A program made the translations under genes and the position numbers. This document shows positions 35,741-43,938 of a stretch of DNA of 64,000 bases, in pieces. Numbering within the stretch: position 1 is the first letter of the stretch; each line of letters starts with the position of its first letter. This DNA is from JAYYZW01 sp036339995 (lineage in GTDB: Bacteria > Pseudomonadota > Gammaproteobacteria > Ga0077536). Location: assembly GCA_036339995.1 (NCBI GenBank), contig JAYYZW010000092.1, positions 3,707 through 67,706 of the forward strand. The letters are read 5' to 3'. The notes beneath the pieces were generated by a model that was not told where the DNA came from, ran no database searches, and was given only the letters and a program-made list of their open reading frames with translations.

Positions 35741-36205
35741 CTAGGTTTCTATGAACCGCTTCTTCGCGAATCCTTCTTCATAAGGTGACAGCGCCTTGGC
35801 ATCGACTATGAGCCGCTGAAACAACCACTCCCCGTCATCCTGTTTCACATAGGTTTCGCGATATTTCGCGATCAGCCAGCAAGCCTGGGATTGCGGTTCG
35901 CTGACCATCGGCTGCCACAGGTCCCATTTCCCCGTCGCCGTATCGCCGTCGATCTCGATCACTGGATTCGTGACGTAATGATTGGCAAAGCTGATGAGCT
36001 TCGATGCCCCGCTGAAGAACCCGTGAATCGCATCGCGTCCTTCATAGCAACCAAAGAGTCCACCATCCCAGACCCCATCCTCGACGAACAGCGACACGAT
36101 GCCGTCCGGATCGTACTGCTCGTCGCAGTAGGCGCAGTATCGATGCTTGAGTTGCTTGATCTTCTCGACGTCGTACAACCATTGCAGCTTTTCAGATTCA
36201 TTCAT
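35741..36205 (-). CDS. SnoaL-like (NTF2 fold) protein
   Basis: Protein of about 154 residues with the cone-shaped NTF2 fold of SnoaL_4-type proteins: IKQLKHRYCAYCDEQYDPDG, VSLFVEDGVWDGGLFGCYEG, and a strand pair ATGKWDLWQPMVSEPQSQAC. Such small enzymes act as ring-hydroxylating-dioxygenase beta-like subunits, isomerases or dehydratases, and are common beside aromatic and steroid catabolism genes. The start at 36205 (MNESEKLQWL) is where homology begins, with GAG upstream. It diverges from the SelW-like gene. Confidence 0.82.
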   Translation of the reverse strand: MNESEKLQWLYDVEKIKQLKHRYCAYCDEQYDPDGIVSLFVEDGVWDGGLFGCYEGRDAIHGFFSGASKLISFANHYVTNPVIEIDGDTATGKWDLWQPMVSEPQSQACWLIAKYRETYVKQDDGEWLFQRLIVDAKALSPYEEGFAKKRFIET

Positions 36206-36445
36206 CGGTCTCAACTCTCTTTTACTCGGACCTGACAAAGATAGCGGCTCGGGACCCCTCTTGGAAAGGGAAGAAGCGTGGCTCGGTCCGCTCGCTTGCA
36301 GGGCACGCCATCCTTGAGAACTCCCGCTCGTTCAACAAGCGTCGCCGTGTCGTTTGTCGACCTGCCATTCGGAGTGGACTTGCTCCGCCGGGACCAGCAT
36401 CATGGATCCAATCGCAAGCATATGGCCGCCGGAGGGCAAAGCTTC

Positions 36446-36664
36446 ATGAAAATCGAAATCGAATATTGCGTGGTTTGAAACTACGAGCCCAACGCTCTCC
36501 GTGCGAGAGACAGGATCAATGCGCTCGGCGAGCACGACGTTCACCTGATCAAGGGTGGCAAGGGCGTGTTCGAGATCACCCTCGAAGGCAAGCTCGTATT
36601 CTCCAAGAAAGCCCTCGGCCGGTTCCCGACGGACGCCGAGATCGACGCTTTACCGGGTTGCTGA
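36446..36664 (+). CDS. SelW-like (Rdx family) selenoprotein, UGA = Sec11
   Basis: A 72-residue selenoprotein of the SelW/SelT/SelH (Rdx) thioredoxin-like family. The frame reads MKIEIEYCVV, TGA at 36476-36478, then NYEPNALRARDRINALGEHD, GGKGVFEITLEGKLVFSKKA and LGRFPTDAEIDALPGC. The TGA is the second position of the CxxC redox motif, giving C8-x-x-U11, exactly the known SelW arrangement. The downstream half has the family's Gly-Phe-Glu strand and the FSK...G.FP motif. GGAGG sits 10-14 bases before the ATG, and a SECIS-like hairpin follows. Expected role: glutathione/thioredoxin-linked redox signalling or peroxide defence in the cytoplasm. A nonsense pseudogene is the less likely alternative. 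Confidence 0.9.
36495..36509 (+). promoter_or_regulatory. candidate bacterial SECIS hairpin for Sec11
   Basis: A perfect 5-bp stem, CUCUC paired with GAGAG, closes a CGUGC loop. The loop G is second in the loop and 23 bases after the UGA, matching the bacterial SECIS pattern (apical G among the first two loop bases, 16-37 bases downstream). Confidence 0.72.
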
Positions 36665-36707
36665 GGAATCGGCCCCCGGCATATGAATTAGTCTGGCTTG
36701 AGACGAT

Positions 36708-36971
36708 ATGCTGATCGCCGAGTGGATCACGGAGCGGCTCGCCGATGGCATCATTGGTTTCGAACTCCTGAGCGCGGATATCGTGACGCGTGCCGCCGGA
36801 ACGGGGCTCGAGACCTCGGCGCGCGAAGTGCGAGTCATTCTGGAACGAATGGTCCGCGACGGTAAGGTCGAAACCTGTCAATACCTCGCGGAAGATGATC
36901 GCTATGAGCCGACGGTATACGATAAATCCAATATCTATTTCTACACATTTCGTCTGAAACCGACGACTTGA
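36708..36971 (+). CDS. small hypothetical protein, 87 aa, winged-helix-like
   Basis: Small unrecognised protein 43 bases downstream of the SelW-like gene. The pattern of helices (LIAEWITERLADGIIGFELL, then SAREVRVILERMVRDGKVET) followed by beta-like CQYLAEDDRYEPTVYDK and YFYTFRLKP suggests a winged helix, though no family is recognised. GAG precedes the ATG. It could be cotranscribed with the selenoprotein. Confidence 0.6.
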   Translation: MLIAEWITERLADGIIGFELLSADIVTRAAGTGLETSAREVRVILERMVRDGKVETCQYLAEDDRYEPTVYDKSNIYFYTFRLKPTT

Positions 36972-36990
36972 CCGCAGCAGCCTTGAAAGA

Positions 36991-37009
36991 GGCCCGTGGG
37001 GAACGGGCC
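36991..37009. terminator. possible transcript-end hairpin
   Basis: GGCCCGT (36991-36997) and ACGGGCC (37003-37009) form a perfect 7-bp stem around GGGGA. No U run follows, so it may be an attenuating or stabilising hairpin rather than a true intrinsic terminator. It lies after the 87-aa gene and before the amidase. Confidence 0.4.
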
Positions 37010-37076
37010 GCCTGTCTGAACGCGGGGGCCGTTGGCGAAATTTTTGCCAAACACGTGTTCATTTCATGAAGGGGAC

Positions 37077-38486
37077 ATGATGACTACGGTGAACGAACTC
37101 TGTACATCCACCCTCCTCGACGTCGCCAGACGTATCGAGAGCAAGGAAATCTCGCCGGTCGAGCTGACCGAGGCGATGCTCGCTCGAATCAGAGAGATCG
37201 ACGGCAAGCTGAATAGCTATCTCCTGGTGACGACGGATCTCGCCCTGGAACAGGCCGCGCGCGCCGAAGCAGAGATTATCCGGGGGACTTACCACGGACC
37301 GCTGCACGGGATGCCCATTGCCCTCAAAGATCTCGTCAACACCCGGGGCAGTCCGACCACTTGCGCGTCGATAATCCTCAAGGATTTCAAGCCGGATTAC
37401 GACGCCGCCGTGGTCGAGCGTCTGAACGCGGCCGGTGCGGTGATCCTGGGCAAACTGAATCTGACCGAATTCGCGCTCTATGGCTACCATCCAAATTTCG
37501 AGCCGCCCGCTAATCCGTGGAACCTCGACTACTGGTCGGGCGTGTCTTCGAGCGGCTCGGGCGCAGCGACCGCCGCCTCCCTGTGCTACGCAAGTCTGGG
37601 GACGGATACCGGCGGATCCATCCGCTTTCCATCCGCCGCTTGCGGCGTGGTCGGCATCAAGGCGACGTTCGGCAAGGTAAGCCGTTACGGGGTCTTTCCC
37701 CTTTCCGACACCCTCGATCACATCGGGCCCATGGCACGCAGCGTCGGCGATGCCGCCGCCATGCTGCAAGTACTCGAAGGTCGCGATCCGCGCGACGGCT
37801 CGACGCGTACCGATCCGTTCTGTGATTACTCACAGGTGCTCGACAAGGGCATCAAAGGCATGCGGATCGGAATCGATCGCGTGTACTCCACCACCGATAC
37901 CGATCCCCAGATGTCGGACGCCCTGTTCGCCGCCGTCGATCTAATGGCAAAGCTCGGCGCTGAAATTGTCGAGCTGACTTCGCCCGAACTCGCCGACGCC
38001 GCCGATCACTGGATGGCGACCTGCAGCGTCGATGCCTTGTTGGGGCACAAGAATTTCTACCCCAAGCGCGCGGACGACTATGGACCCGTGTTTCGCTCGC
38101 TGCTCGACCACGGCGCAAAGGTGAGCGCTGAAGAGTATGCCCGCGCGCAGCGACAGCGCCAGACGACCCGCGCGCTGCTCGACGAACTGCTGACCGATAT
38201 CGACGTCATGGTGTGCCCCGCGGCGCCCTCGCCCCCGATGCCGCAGTCAGAGTTTCCTCCGCAGCAGGTCGCACCGGTCGAGGACATCGCGCCGCTGGTC
38301 CGGTTCGCCGCGCCGACCGACTTCGCCGGCAACCCGAGCATCACCCTGCCCAACGGCTTCACTGATGACGGCTTACCGCTCGCGATGCAATTCATCGGCC
38401 GCCACGGCGACGAAGCCGGTATTATCCGCGCAGCGGCGGCCTACGAAACGGCCACTGAGTGGCACAATGCACGGCCACCGATCTAG
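37077..38486 (+). CDS. amidase signature family hydrolase
   Basis: Third serine amidase in the window, about 469 residues. Catalytic Lys is in MPIALKDLVNTRGSPTT, cis-Ser in VSSSGSGAATAASLCYASLG, nucleophile in TDTGGSIRFPSAACGVVGIK. ATG 37077 or 37080 may start; AAGGGG lies just upstream. Its motifs (TGGSIRFPSA, KATFGKVSRYGV) are closest to the GatA-like branch, but GatB/GatC are absent, so it is probably a free amidase. It is followed within 9 bases by the AlaX gene. Confidence 0.93.
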   Translation: MMTTVNELCTSTLLDVARRIESKEISPVELTEAMLARIREIDGKLNSYLLVTTDLALEQAARAEAEIIRGTYHGPLHGMPIALKDLVNTRGSPTTCASIILKDFKPDYDAAVVERLNAAGAVILGKLNLTEFALYGYHPNFEPPANPWNLDYWSGVSSSGSGAATAASLCYASLGTDTGGSIRFPSAACGVVGIKATFGKVSRYGVFPLSDTLDHIGPMARSVGDAAAMLQVLEGRDPRDGSTRTDPFCDYSQVLDKGIKGMRIGIDRVYSTTDTDPQMSDALFAAVDLMAKLGAEIVELTSPELADAADHWMATCSVDALLGHKNFYPKRADDYGPVFRSLLDHGAKVSAEEYARAQRQRQTTRALLDELLTDIDVMVCPAAPSPPMPQSEFPPQQVAPVEDIAPLVRFAAPTDFAGNPSITLPNGFTDDGLPLAMQFIGRHGDEAGIIRAAAAYETATEWHNARPPI

Positions 38487-38495
38487 ACACCGTTA

Positions 38496-39197
38496 ATGAC
38501 CGTCGAGATCTTTCGCGACGACGCTTACGCCCGGACCACCGAGGCTCAGATCCTGGCGGTGAGCGACGACGGCATCGTACTCGACCAGACGGTGTTCTAT
38601 CCCGAAGGCGGCGGGCAGCCTGGAGACCGGGGCAGCATTATCTTGGGCGACGACAGTGCGATCACGATCGTCGATACGCACAAGAACCAAGCCGGCACGC
38701 TGCTGCACATCCCCGCGGCCGGCCAGTCGATGCCCGCCGTGAACGACCGCGTGACGGCGAGCATCGATTGGGACTATCGCTACAGGCACATGCGCACGCA
38801 CACCTGCCTGCATCTCCTCTGCGCCCTGATCCCCTACGACGTAACCGGCGGCTCCATCAGCCAGGCCAAGGGACGGCTCGATTTCGACATGAGCGACCCC
38901 CTCAACAAGGAAGCGGTGCAACAAGCGCTCCCACAGTTGATCGCTGACGACCGCTCCGTCGCTTACCGCTGGATCACCGACGAGGAGATGGAGAACAACA
39001 TGGACCTCGTCCGCACCATGTCGGTCAAGCCGCCCATGGGGCAAGACCGGGTCCGGCTGGTCGAGATCGGTGGCGTTGACCTGCAACCCTGCGGCGGCAC
39101 CCACGTGGCCCGCACTGGCGAGATCGGCGAGGTCCGCATCGGAAAAGTCGAAAAGAAAGGCAAGCATAACCGCCGCGTCAACATTCATCTCGAATGA
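38496..39197 (+). CDS. alanyl-tRNA editing protein AlaX-like
   Basis: Free-standing editing domain related to alanyl-tRNA synthetase, 233 residues. GGGQPGDRGSI occurs in the N-terminal barrel; the zinc ligands HxxxH (MRTHTCLHLLCAL) and CxxxH (QPCGGTHVARTGEIG) are present. It should hydrolyse mischarged seryl- or glycyl-tRNA(Ala). The usual TALH is TCLH here. It starts 9 bases after the amidase stop, so the pair is probably an operon. Confidence 0.92.
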   Translation: MTVEIFRDDAYARTTEAQILAVSDDGIVLDQTVFYPEGGGQPGDRGSIILGDDSAITIVDTHKNQAGTLLHIPAAGQSMPAVNDRVTASIDWDYRYRHMRTHTCLHLLCALIPYDVTGGSISQAKGRLDFDMSDPLNKEAVQQALPQLIADDRSVAYRWITDEEMENNMDLVRTMSVKPPMGQDRVRLVEIGGVDLQPCGGTHVARTGEIGEVRIGKVEKKGKHNRRVNIHLE

Positions 39198-39201
39198 ACG
39201 C

Positions 39202-39225
39202 GTAGAAGCCCGCTTGCGGGCGAAT
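39202..39225. repeat. REP-like sequence, copy D
   Basis: GTAGAAGCCCGCTTGCGGGC followed by GAAT matches one arm of the palindrome at 987-1050 (GTAGGAGCCCGCTTGCTGGC). It lies just downstream of the AlaX stop. Confidence 0.6.
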
Positions 39226-39268
39226 CGTCGATAAAATCGCACGATCCCGGAGATTCGGAGAAAACAAG

Positions 39269-39805
39269 GTGATCTACCAACTGGAAGATCGGCGTGTCGT
39301 CGCCGAGGGTGATCATTTCATCGCGAACAGCGCGAGCGTGATCGGCCTCGTACGTCTCAAAAACAACGTCGGCGTCTGGTTCGGCGCGGTCCTGCGCGGC
39401 GACAACGAATTGATTACCATCGGCGAGAACTCGAACGTCCAGGAATGCTGCGTCCTGCACACCGACCTGGGATTCCCATTGACCATCGGCAATTTCTGCA
39501 CAGTCGGACACAAGGCGGTGGTGCATGGCTGCAGTGTCGGTGACAACACCCTGATCGGCATCAACGCGGTGATATTAAACGGCGCGTGCATCGGTAAAAA
39601 CTGCCTGATTGGCGCCAACGCGCTCGTCACCGAAGGCAAGGAAATCCCGGACAACAGCGTGGTGGTGGGATCACCGGGCAAGGTCGTCCGCCAATTGAAC
39701 GAAGAACAAGTGCAGGAGAACAAAAACCAGGCCGAACGTTACGTTAGAAATTTCAAGCGCTTCAATGCCGGTCTCTTCGTCCAAATGGAGATCGACGAGG
39801 CTTGA
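39269..39805 (+). CDS. gamma-carbonic-anhydrase-like hexapeptide-repeat protein
   Basis: Left-handed beta-helix protein of 178 residues (YrdA/gamma-carbonic anhydrase-like). Hexapeptide turns run from VWFGAVLRGDNELITIGENS to GNFCTVGHKAVVHGCSVGD. Metal His residues appear in CVLHTD and HKAVVHGC. GTG start with GGAG upstream. Proteins of this type are often near CoA-linked degradation genes and may bind metal or acyl-CoA; carbonic anhydrase activity is not certain. Confidence 0.9.
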   Translation: MIYQLEDRRVVAEGDHFIANSASVIGLVRLKNNVGVWFGAVLRGDNELITIGENSNVQECCVLHTDLGFPLTIGNFCTVGHKAVVHGCSVGDNTLIGINAVILNGACIGKNCLIGANALVTEGKEIPDNSVVVGSPGKVVRQLNEEQVQENKNQAERYVRNFKRFNAGLFVQMEIDEA

Positions 39806-39854
39806 ACCGGGCGTTTTGAATCACAGGACGATATAGATTGCATGCTCAAACACC

Positions 39855-39915
39855 ATTCGCGCGCAAACGAACTCCTGCCAGAAGGCAGCCATAGGAAGCC
39901 GCTTGCTTGCGAATC
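39855..39915. repeat. REP-like palindrome, copy E
   Basis: ATTCGCGCGCAAACGAACTC (left) and ATAGGAAGCCGCTTGCTTGC followed by GAAT (right) form an imperfect inverted pair related to the copy at 987-1050. It lies between the hexapeptide gene and the acyl-CoA dehydrogenase. Confidence 0.6.
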
Positions 39916-39978
39916 AAATCGCGTTCGATATTTTCAAACAAGCTTTTAGCCGACGATCCCGGCAAAGCGAGCCATCCG

Positions 39979-41133
39979 ATGCGTGACTTGGACGAGAGCA
40001 AACAGGAAATCGTCAAGGCAGCGGCCCGCTTTGGCGCGGAAACGGTGGCACCCAATGCCGAAGCCTGGGATACCGCCGGCCGCGTACCCGATTCGTTCTT
40101 CACCGATGCCGCGAAACTCGGTCTGTGCAAGCTCGTCGTACCGCGCGAGCTCGACGGGCTTGGTCTGTCGGCCACGGCTGTAATGCGGGTCGCTGAGACA
40201 TTGGCGCAAACATCCATGGAATCGGCCTTTGCCCTTTTAGTGCACAACAACCTCGCGGGCAGCGTTGCGAAGAACGCTCCGGCGCCTCTCATCGAGGAAC
40301 AGCTCGCGCGGATGATGCGCGGCGAAAACGTCGGTGCTTTTCTGCTCACCGAGCCCGACTTCGGCAGCGATGCATCGGCGATCACCACGCGCGCGGAAAA
40401 GTCCGGTACCGATTGGATCATCAACGGGCACAAGGCCTGGGTTACTAACGGCGTGCACGCGGATCTATTCAGCGTCTACGCACAGACCGAGCCGGGAGCG
40501 GGCGCCAAGGGGATCGCATGCTTTCTGATCGAGGCCGAGTCTCCGGGCGTGACGCGACACGCACCGTACGCGCTTCTCGGCAGCCACGCTCTCGGTACTA
40601 CCGGCATCGATTTCGCCGATTGCCGTGTGCCCGGATCGAATCTCATGATCGCACCGGGCCTGGCCTTCCGGGCCGCCATGCAGGGTATCGATTTCGCGCG
40701 TGTCGCCGTAGCCGCGATGTGTTGCGGCATGTTGCAGCAGGCCCTGGCCGAGGCTGTCGCCTACACCGGCCGGCGCCGCGCGTTCGGGCAGACCATCGGC
40801 GAATTTCAGGGGATCCAGTGGATGCTCGCGGACGCCTCGACCGACCTCAAAGCCGCGCGCCTTTTGACTCAGGCCGCCGCGGCGAAGATCGATGCGGGTG
40901 AAGACGCGACGCTCGCCGCCGCGCACGCCAAGAAATACGCCACGCGCGTCGCCTTCGACCGCATCGCGCAGTGCATGCAGACCATGGGCGCGGCCGGCCT
41001 GTCGCGTGATTACCCGCTGGCGCGGCACCTGGCGGCGGCGAAGATGGCGCAGTATGTCGACGGTGCGACGGAAATCCAGAACGTGGTGATCGCGCGTTCG
41101 CTTGAGAGTGAATATGGTGTGGCTGACGATTAG
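39979..41133 (+). CDS. acyl-CoA dehydrogenase
   Basis: About 384 residues, the standard acyl-CoA dehydrogenase length. The flavin loop is FLLTEPDFGSDASAITT, then INGHKAWVTNGVHADLFSVY, and YTGRRRAFGQTIGEFQGIQW. The C-terminal QTMGAAGLSRDYPLARHLAA and VDGATEIQNVVIARSLESEY end where the short-chain family normally places its catalytic residue. ATG 39979 is chosen over the in-frame TTG at 39907 because homology starts there. This is the third acyl-CoA dehydrogenase in the window. Substrate unknown. Confidence 0.93.
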   Translation: MRDLDESKQEIVKAAARFGAETVAPNAEAWDTAGRVPDSFFTDAAKLGLCKLVVPRELDGLGLSATAVMRVAETLAQTSMESAFALLVHNNLAGSVAKNAPAPLIEEQLARMMRGENVGAFLLTEPDFGSDASAITTRAEKSGTDWIINGHKAWVTNGVHADLFSVYAQTEPGAGAKGIACFLIEAESPGVTRHAPYALLGSHALGTTGIDFADCRVPGSNLMIAPGLAFRAAMQGIDFARVAVAAMCCGMLQQALAEAVAYTGRRRAFGQTIGEFQGIQWMLADASTDLKAARLLTQAAAAKIDAGEDATLAAAHAKKYATRVAFDRIAQCMQTMGAAGLSRDYPLARHLAAAKMAQYVDGATEIQNVVIARSLESEYGVADD

Positions 41134-41352
41134 GCCGATCCTCGTTGAACGCTTGAAATGCAGTGGCCGGTCGAGCATTCCTTCTCACAGGCACCGGGCA
41201 ATCGATAATTTGTGACGATAGCGACCGCCTGGATTACAGTTAGCGACGACCGCCGCTTTCCAAACACTGCTCGTCGTTTAAGATGAGTATGACCCGCTCC
41301 GCGTGCGGTCCCGGCTACATTCGACTTAAATCGAGATAAGCTGGAGAGCATC

Positions 41353-42492
41353 ATGAAATCACCCATCTGCGACATGCTCGGTATCGAGTTTCCGCTGCTT
41401 GCCTTCAGCCACTGCCGCGACGTCGTCGCCGAGGTCTCCCGCGCTGGCGGCATGGGGGTGTTCGGCGCCGTGTCCTTGCCGCCGCACCGCTTGGAAGAAG
41501 AGCTTACCTGGATCGACGAGCATGTCGACGGCATGCCTTACGGCGTGGATCTGATCGTACCCGAGAAGATCGAAGGCAAGGACCAGCAGTTCGACGGTGA
41601 GCGCTTGCTGGTCGCAATACCGGACGAGCATAAGGCGTTCACGGAACAGATCCTAAGCCGGCATGGCATCGACGTCGGTGATATGGATGCAGCCCGGCGA
41701 GGCATCGTCCATATCGGGAAAAACATGATGGAATCCGGCGCGAAGGCCCTGTTGGACGTTTCCTTTGACCACCCCATCAAGCTGATCGCGAACGCGCTTG
41801 GCGTACCGCCTAAAAGCATGCTAGACCTCGGCAAGCATCACGGCGTAGCGGTCGCGGCCCTGGTCGGCGCGAAGGAACACGCGCTGCGGCAGGTCGAGGC
41901 CGGCGTCGATATCCTCGTCGCTGCCGGCAGCGAGGCGGGCGGACATTGTGGCGAGGTGTCGACGATGGTTTTGATACCCGAAGTCGTCGAGGCGATTAAA
42001 CCCTATGCCAATACGCCCGTCCTGGCAGCCGGCGGGATCGTTACCGGCCGGCAGATGGCAGCCGCAATGGCGATGGGGGCGGCGGGCGCATGGACGGGCT
42101 CGGTCTGGCTGACGACGAGCGAAGCTGAAACAAACCCCGTGGTAAAAGAAAAGATGTTGCGTGCGACTTCACGCGACACGGTGCGCTCGCGCAGCCGCAC
42201 CGGTAAACCGTCGCGCCAGCTGAGTTCGCCCTGGACCGAGGCCTGGGAAATGCCGGGCAGCCCGACGCCGCTGCCGATGCCACTGCAATCCTTTCTGACG
42301 GCGCCGCCGCTCGAAAAAGTCGACAAGCTCGCGCAAAGCGGACACGAGGGCGCGCGAAAACTCGCGACCTACTGGGTCGGACAGGGCGTCGGGCTTATGA
42401 ATCAAACACAATCCGTACGATCGGTGATGCAGGAATTCCAGGAAGATTTTCTACGCGCATACGAACGCCTTGAGGAAGCTTTGAGTGACTAG
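41353..42492 (+). CDS. nitronate monooxygenase (2-nitropropane dioxygenase) family protein
   Basis: FMN-dependent TIM-barrel enzyme of 379 residues. GVDILVAAGSEAGGHCGEVS carries the AGGHxG motif, followed by VLAAGGIVTGRQMAAAMAMG and GAAGAWTGSVWLTTSEAETN. Family members oxidise nitronates or act as enoyl reductases. The extension from residue 270 to 379 is common in the long subgroup. GGAG precedes the ATG. The 219 bases upstream show no gene. Confidence 0.92.
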   Translation: MKSPICDMLGIEFPLLAFSHCRDVVAEVSRAGGMGVFGAVSLPPHRLEEELTWIDEHVDGMPYGVDLIVPEKIEGKDQQFDGERLLVAIPDEHKAFTEQILSRHGIDVGDMDAARRGIVHIGKNMMESGAKALLDVSFDHPIKLIANALGVPPKSMLDLGKHHGVAVAALVGAKEHALRQVEAGVDILVAAGSEAGGHCGEVSTMVLIPEVVEAIKPYANTPVLAAGGIVTGRQMAAAMAMGAAGAWTGSVWLTTSEAETNPVVKEKMLRATSRDTVRSRSRTGKPSRQLSSPWTEAWEMPGSPTPLPMPLQSFLTAPPLEKVDKLAQSGHEGARKLATYWVGQGVGLMNQTQSVRSVMQEFQEDFLRAYERLEEALSD

Positions 42493-42564
42493 CCCATAGG
42501 CACATAATGCGAGCGTCGAACCGACGCGCCTACACCCCTGGAACCGCAAGGTGAGGAGAATCTA

Positions 42565-43896
42565 ATGAATACCCATGAACAGGAAATTCTCGATTATCTA
42601 GAAAAGAACAGGGAGAAAATCACGGAGACCTGCGCGGAACTCGTGCGCAAGCAAAGCGTCAACCCGAATTATCCGGGTATCGACGGCGACGAAGTGCTGG
42701 GCGGCGAGACGGATTGTAATGAACGGCTGGCGGAACTTTTCGAATCGATCGGCTGCGAGATCGATCTGTGGGAAGCGGCGCCGCGCCGGCACAATCTAGT
42801 CGGTACACTCAAAGGCCAGGGCGGCGGCCAATCCCTGGCATTGAATGGTCACGTCGACACGGTACCCGTCACGCAGCCCGAACGTTGGCGCTACAACAGT
42901 CCACTCTCGGGCGCGATCGAGGAAGGACGCATCTGGGGCCGCGGTACCTGCGATATGAAAGGCGGCCTTACGGCACAATTCTGGGCGGCCAAGGCCATTG
43001 TCGACTGCGGGATCAAGCTTGAAGGCGATCTGCTCTTACAAAGCGTACTGGGCGTGGAGACGATGGATCACGAGATCGGCACGACCAACGTCGTGCATCG
43101 AGGTCACCGTGCCGATGCCGGCATCGTGACCGAGCCGACGGCCCCTCCCGGCAGCCTTAATGTCGTGCCGATTACCCCGGGACTCCTGTGGATGGCGCTT
43201 ACCGTGCGCGGCAAGACCAGCCACTCTTCGATGCGCTGCGAACTCGTCCGTGCCGGGGGACTCGGCGCGGAAGTCGGCGTCAATGCGATCGAGAAAGGCG
43301 TGATACTGCTGCAGGCCTTGCAGCGACTGGAAGAACAGTGGGGCCAGAGCAAAGCGCACCCCTTGTTCAAGCCCGGACATTTCACGATCCATCCCGGCGT
43401 GATCACGGGGGGACCGGAAGGGATCTTGGTACCTTTCCTGTTCTCGGAGTTCTGCACCATAGAGTACGCAATCTGGTATCCGCCGCAGGAAAGCGTGGAA
43501 CGAGTGCAGAACGAGATCAAGGATTACGTACTGGCAGCGTCGCAGCTCGACCCTTGGCTCAAAAGCAATCCGCCGAGCTTCGACTGGAAACTGCATTGGC
43601 CGCCGGCGCAGACGGACGTCGACCATCCGGTAGTGGAAACGATGCTCGCGGCGGATAGTGCCGTTCGCCAGCATCCTGGCCACGTCGGTTCATCTGAAGG
43701 TCGAATTCATGGTTTCTGCGCCGTCTGCGACGCGTCATGGCTCAATGCCCAGGGGATCCCGAGCGTGATCTACGGACCGGGCTCCGTCTTCGTGGCCCAT
43801 TCCGTCGACGAACACGTCGACGTCGAGGAATTGATCCAGGCAACAAAGGGACTCGCCGTGGCCGCCATGCGCTGGTGCGGTGTCGTCGAAGATTAA
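42565..43896 (+). CDS. M20-family metallo-amidohydrolase/peptidase
   Basis: Zinc peptidase or deacylase of 443 residues (ArgE/DapE/ACY1 family). Metal/catalytic motifs are NGHVDTVP (about residues 94-101) and WGRGTCDMKGGLTAQFWAAK; a dimerisation domain follows (VRGKTSHSSMRCELVRAGGL), and GPGSVFVAHSVDEHVDVEEL contains the C-terminal His. GGAG sits upstream. It likely hydrolyses an N-acyl amino acid or a related amide; specificity unknown. It converges with the TfdA-like gene. Confidence 0.93.
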   Translation: MNTHEQEILDYLEKNREKITETCAELVRKQSVNPNYPGIDGDEVLGGETDCNERLAELFESIGCEIDLWEAAPRRHNLVGTLKGQGGGQSLALNGHVDTVPVTQPERWRYNSPLSGAIEEGRIWGRGTCDMKGGLTAQFWAAKAIVDCGIKLEGDLLLQSVLGVETMDHEIGTTNVVHRGHRADAGIVTEPTAPPGSLNVVPITPGLLWMALTVRGKTSHSSMRCELVRAGGLGAEVGVNAIEKGVILLQALQRLEEQWGQSKAHPLFKPGHFTIHPGVITGGPEGILVPFLFSEFCTIEYAIWYPPQESVERVQNEIKDYVLAASQLDPWLKSNPPSFDWKLHWPPAQTDVDHPVVETMLAADSAVRQHPGHVGSSEGRIHGFCAVCDASWLNAQGIPSVIYGPGSVFVAHSVDEHVDVEELIQATKGLAVAAMRWCGVVED

Positions 43897-43938
43897 CCCG
43901 CTACAGGATTGGTCCGGCGCGTCGGTTCGCGCAGAAGC

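Noticed and set aside
37077..38486. GatA subunit of tRNA amidotransferase
   Set aside because: GatB and GatC are absent nearby; the neighbour is an AlaX editing protein and the gene is one of three amidases in the window.
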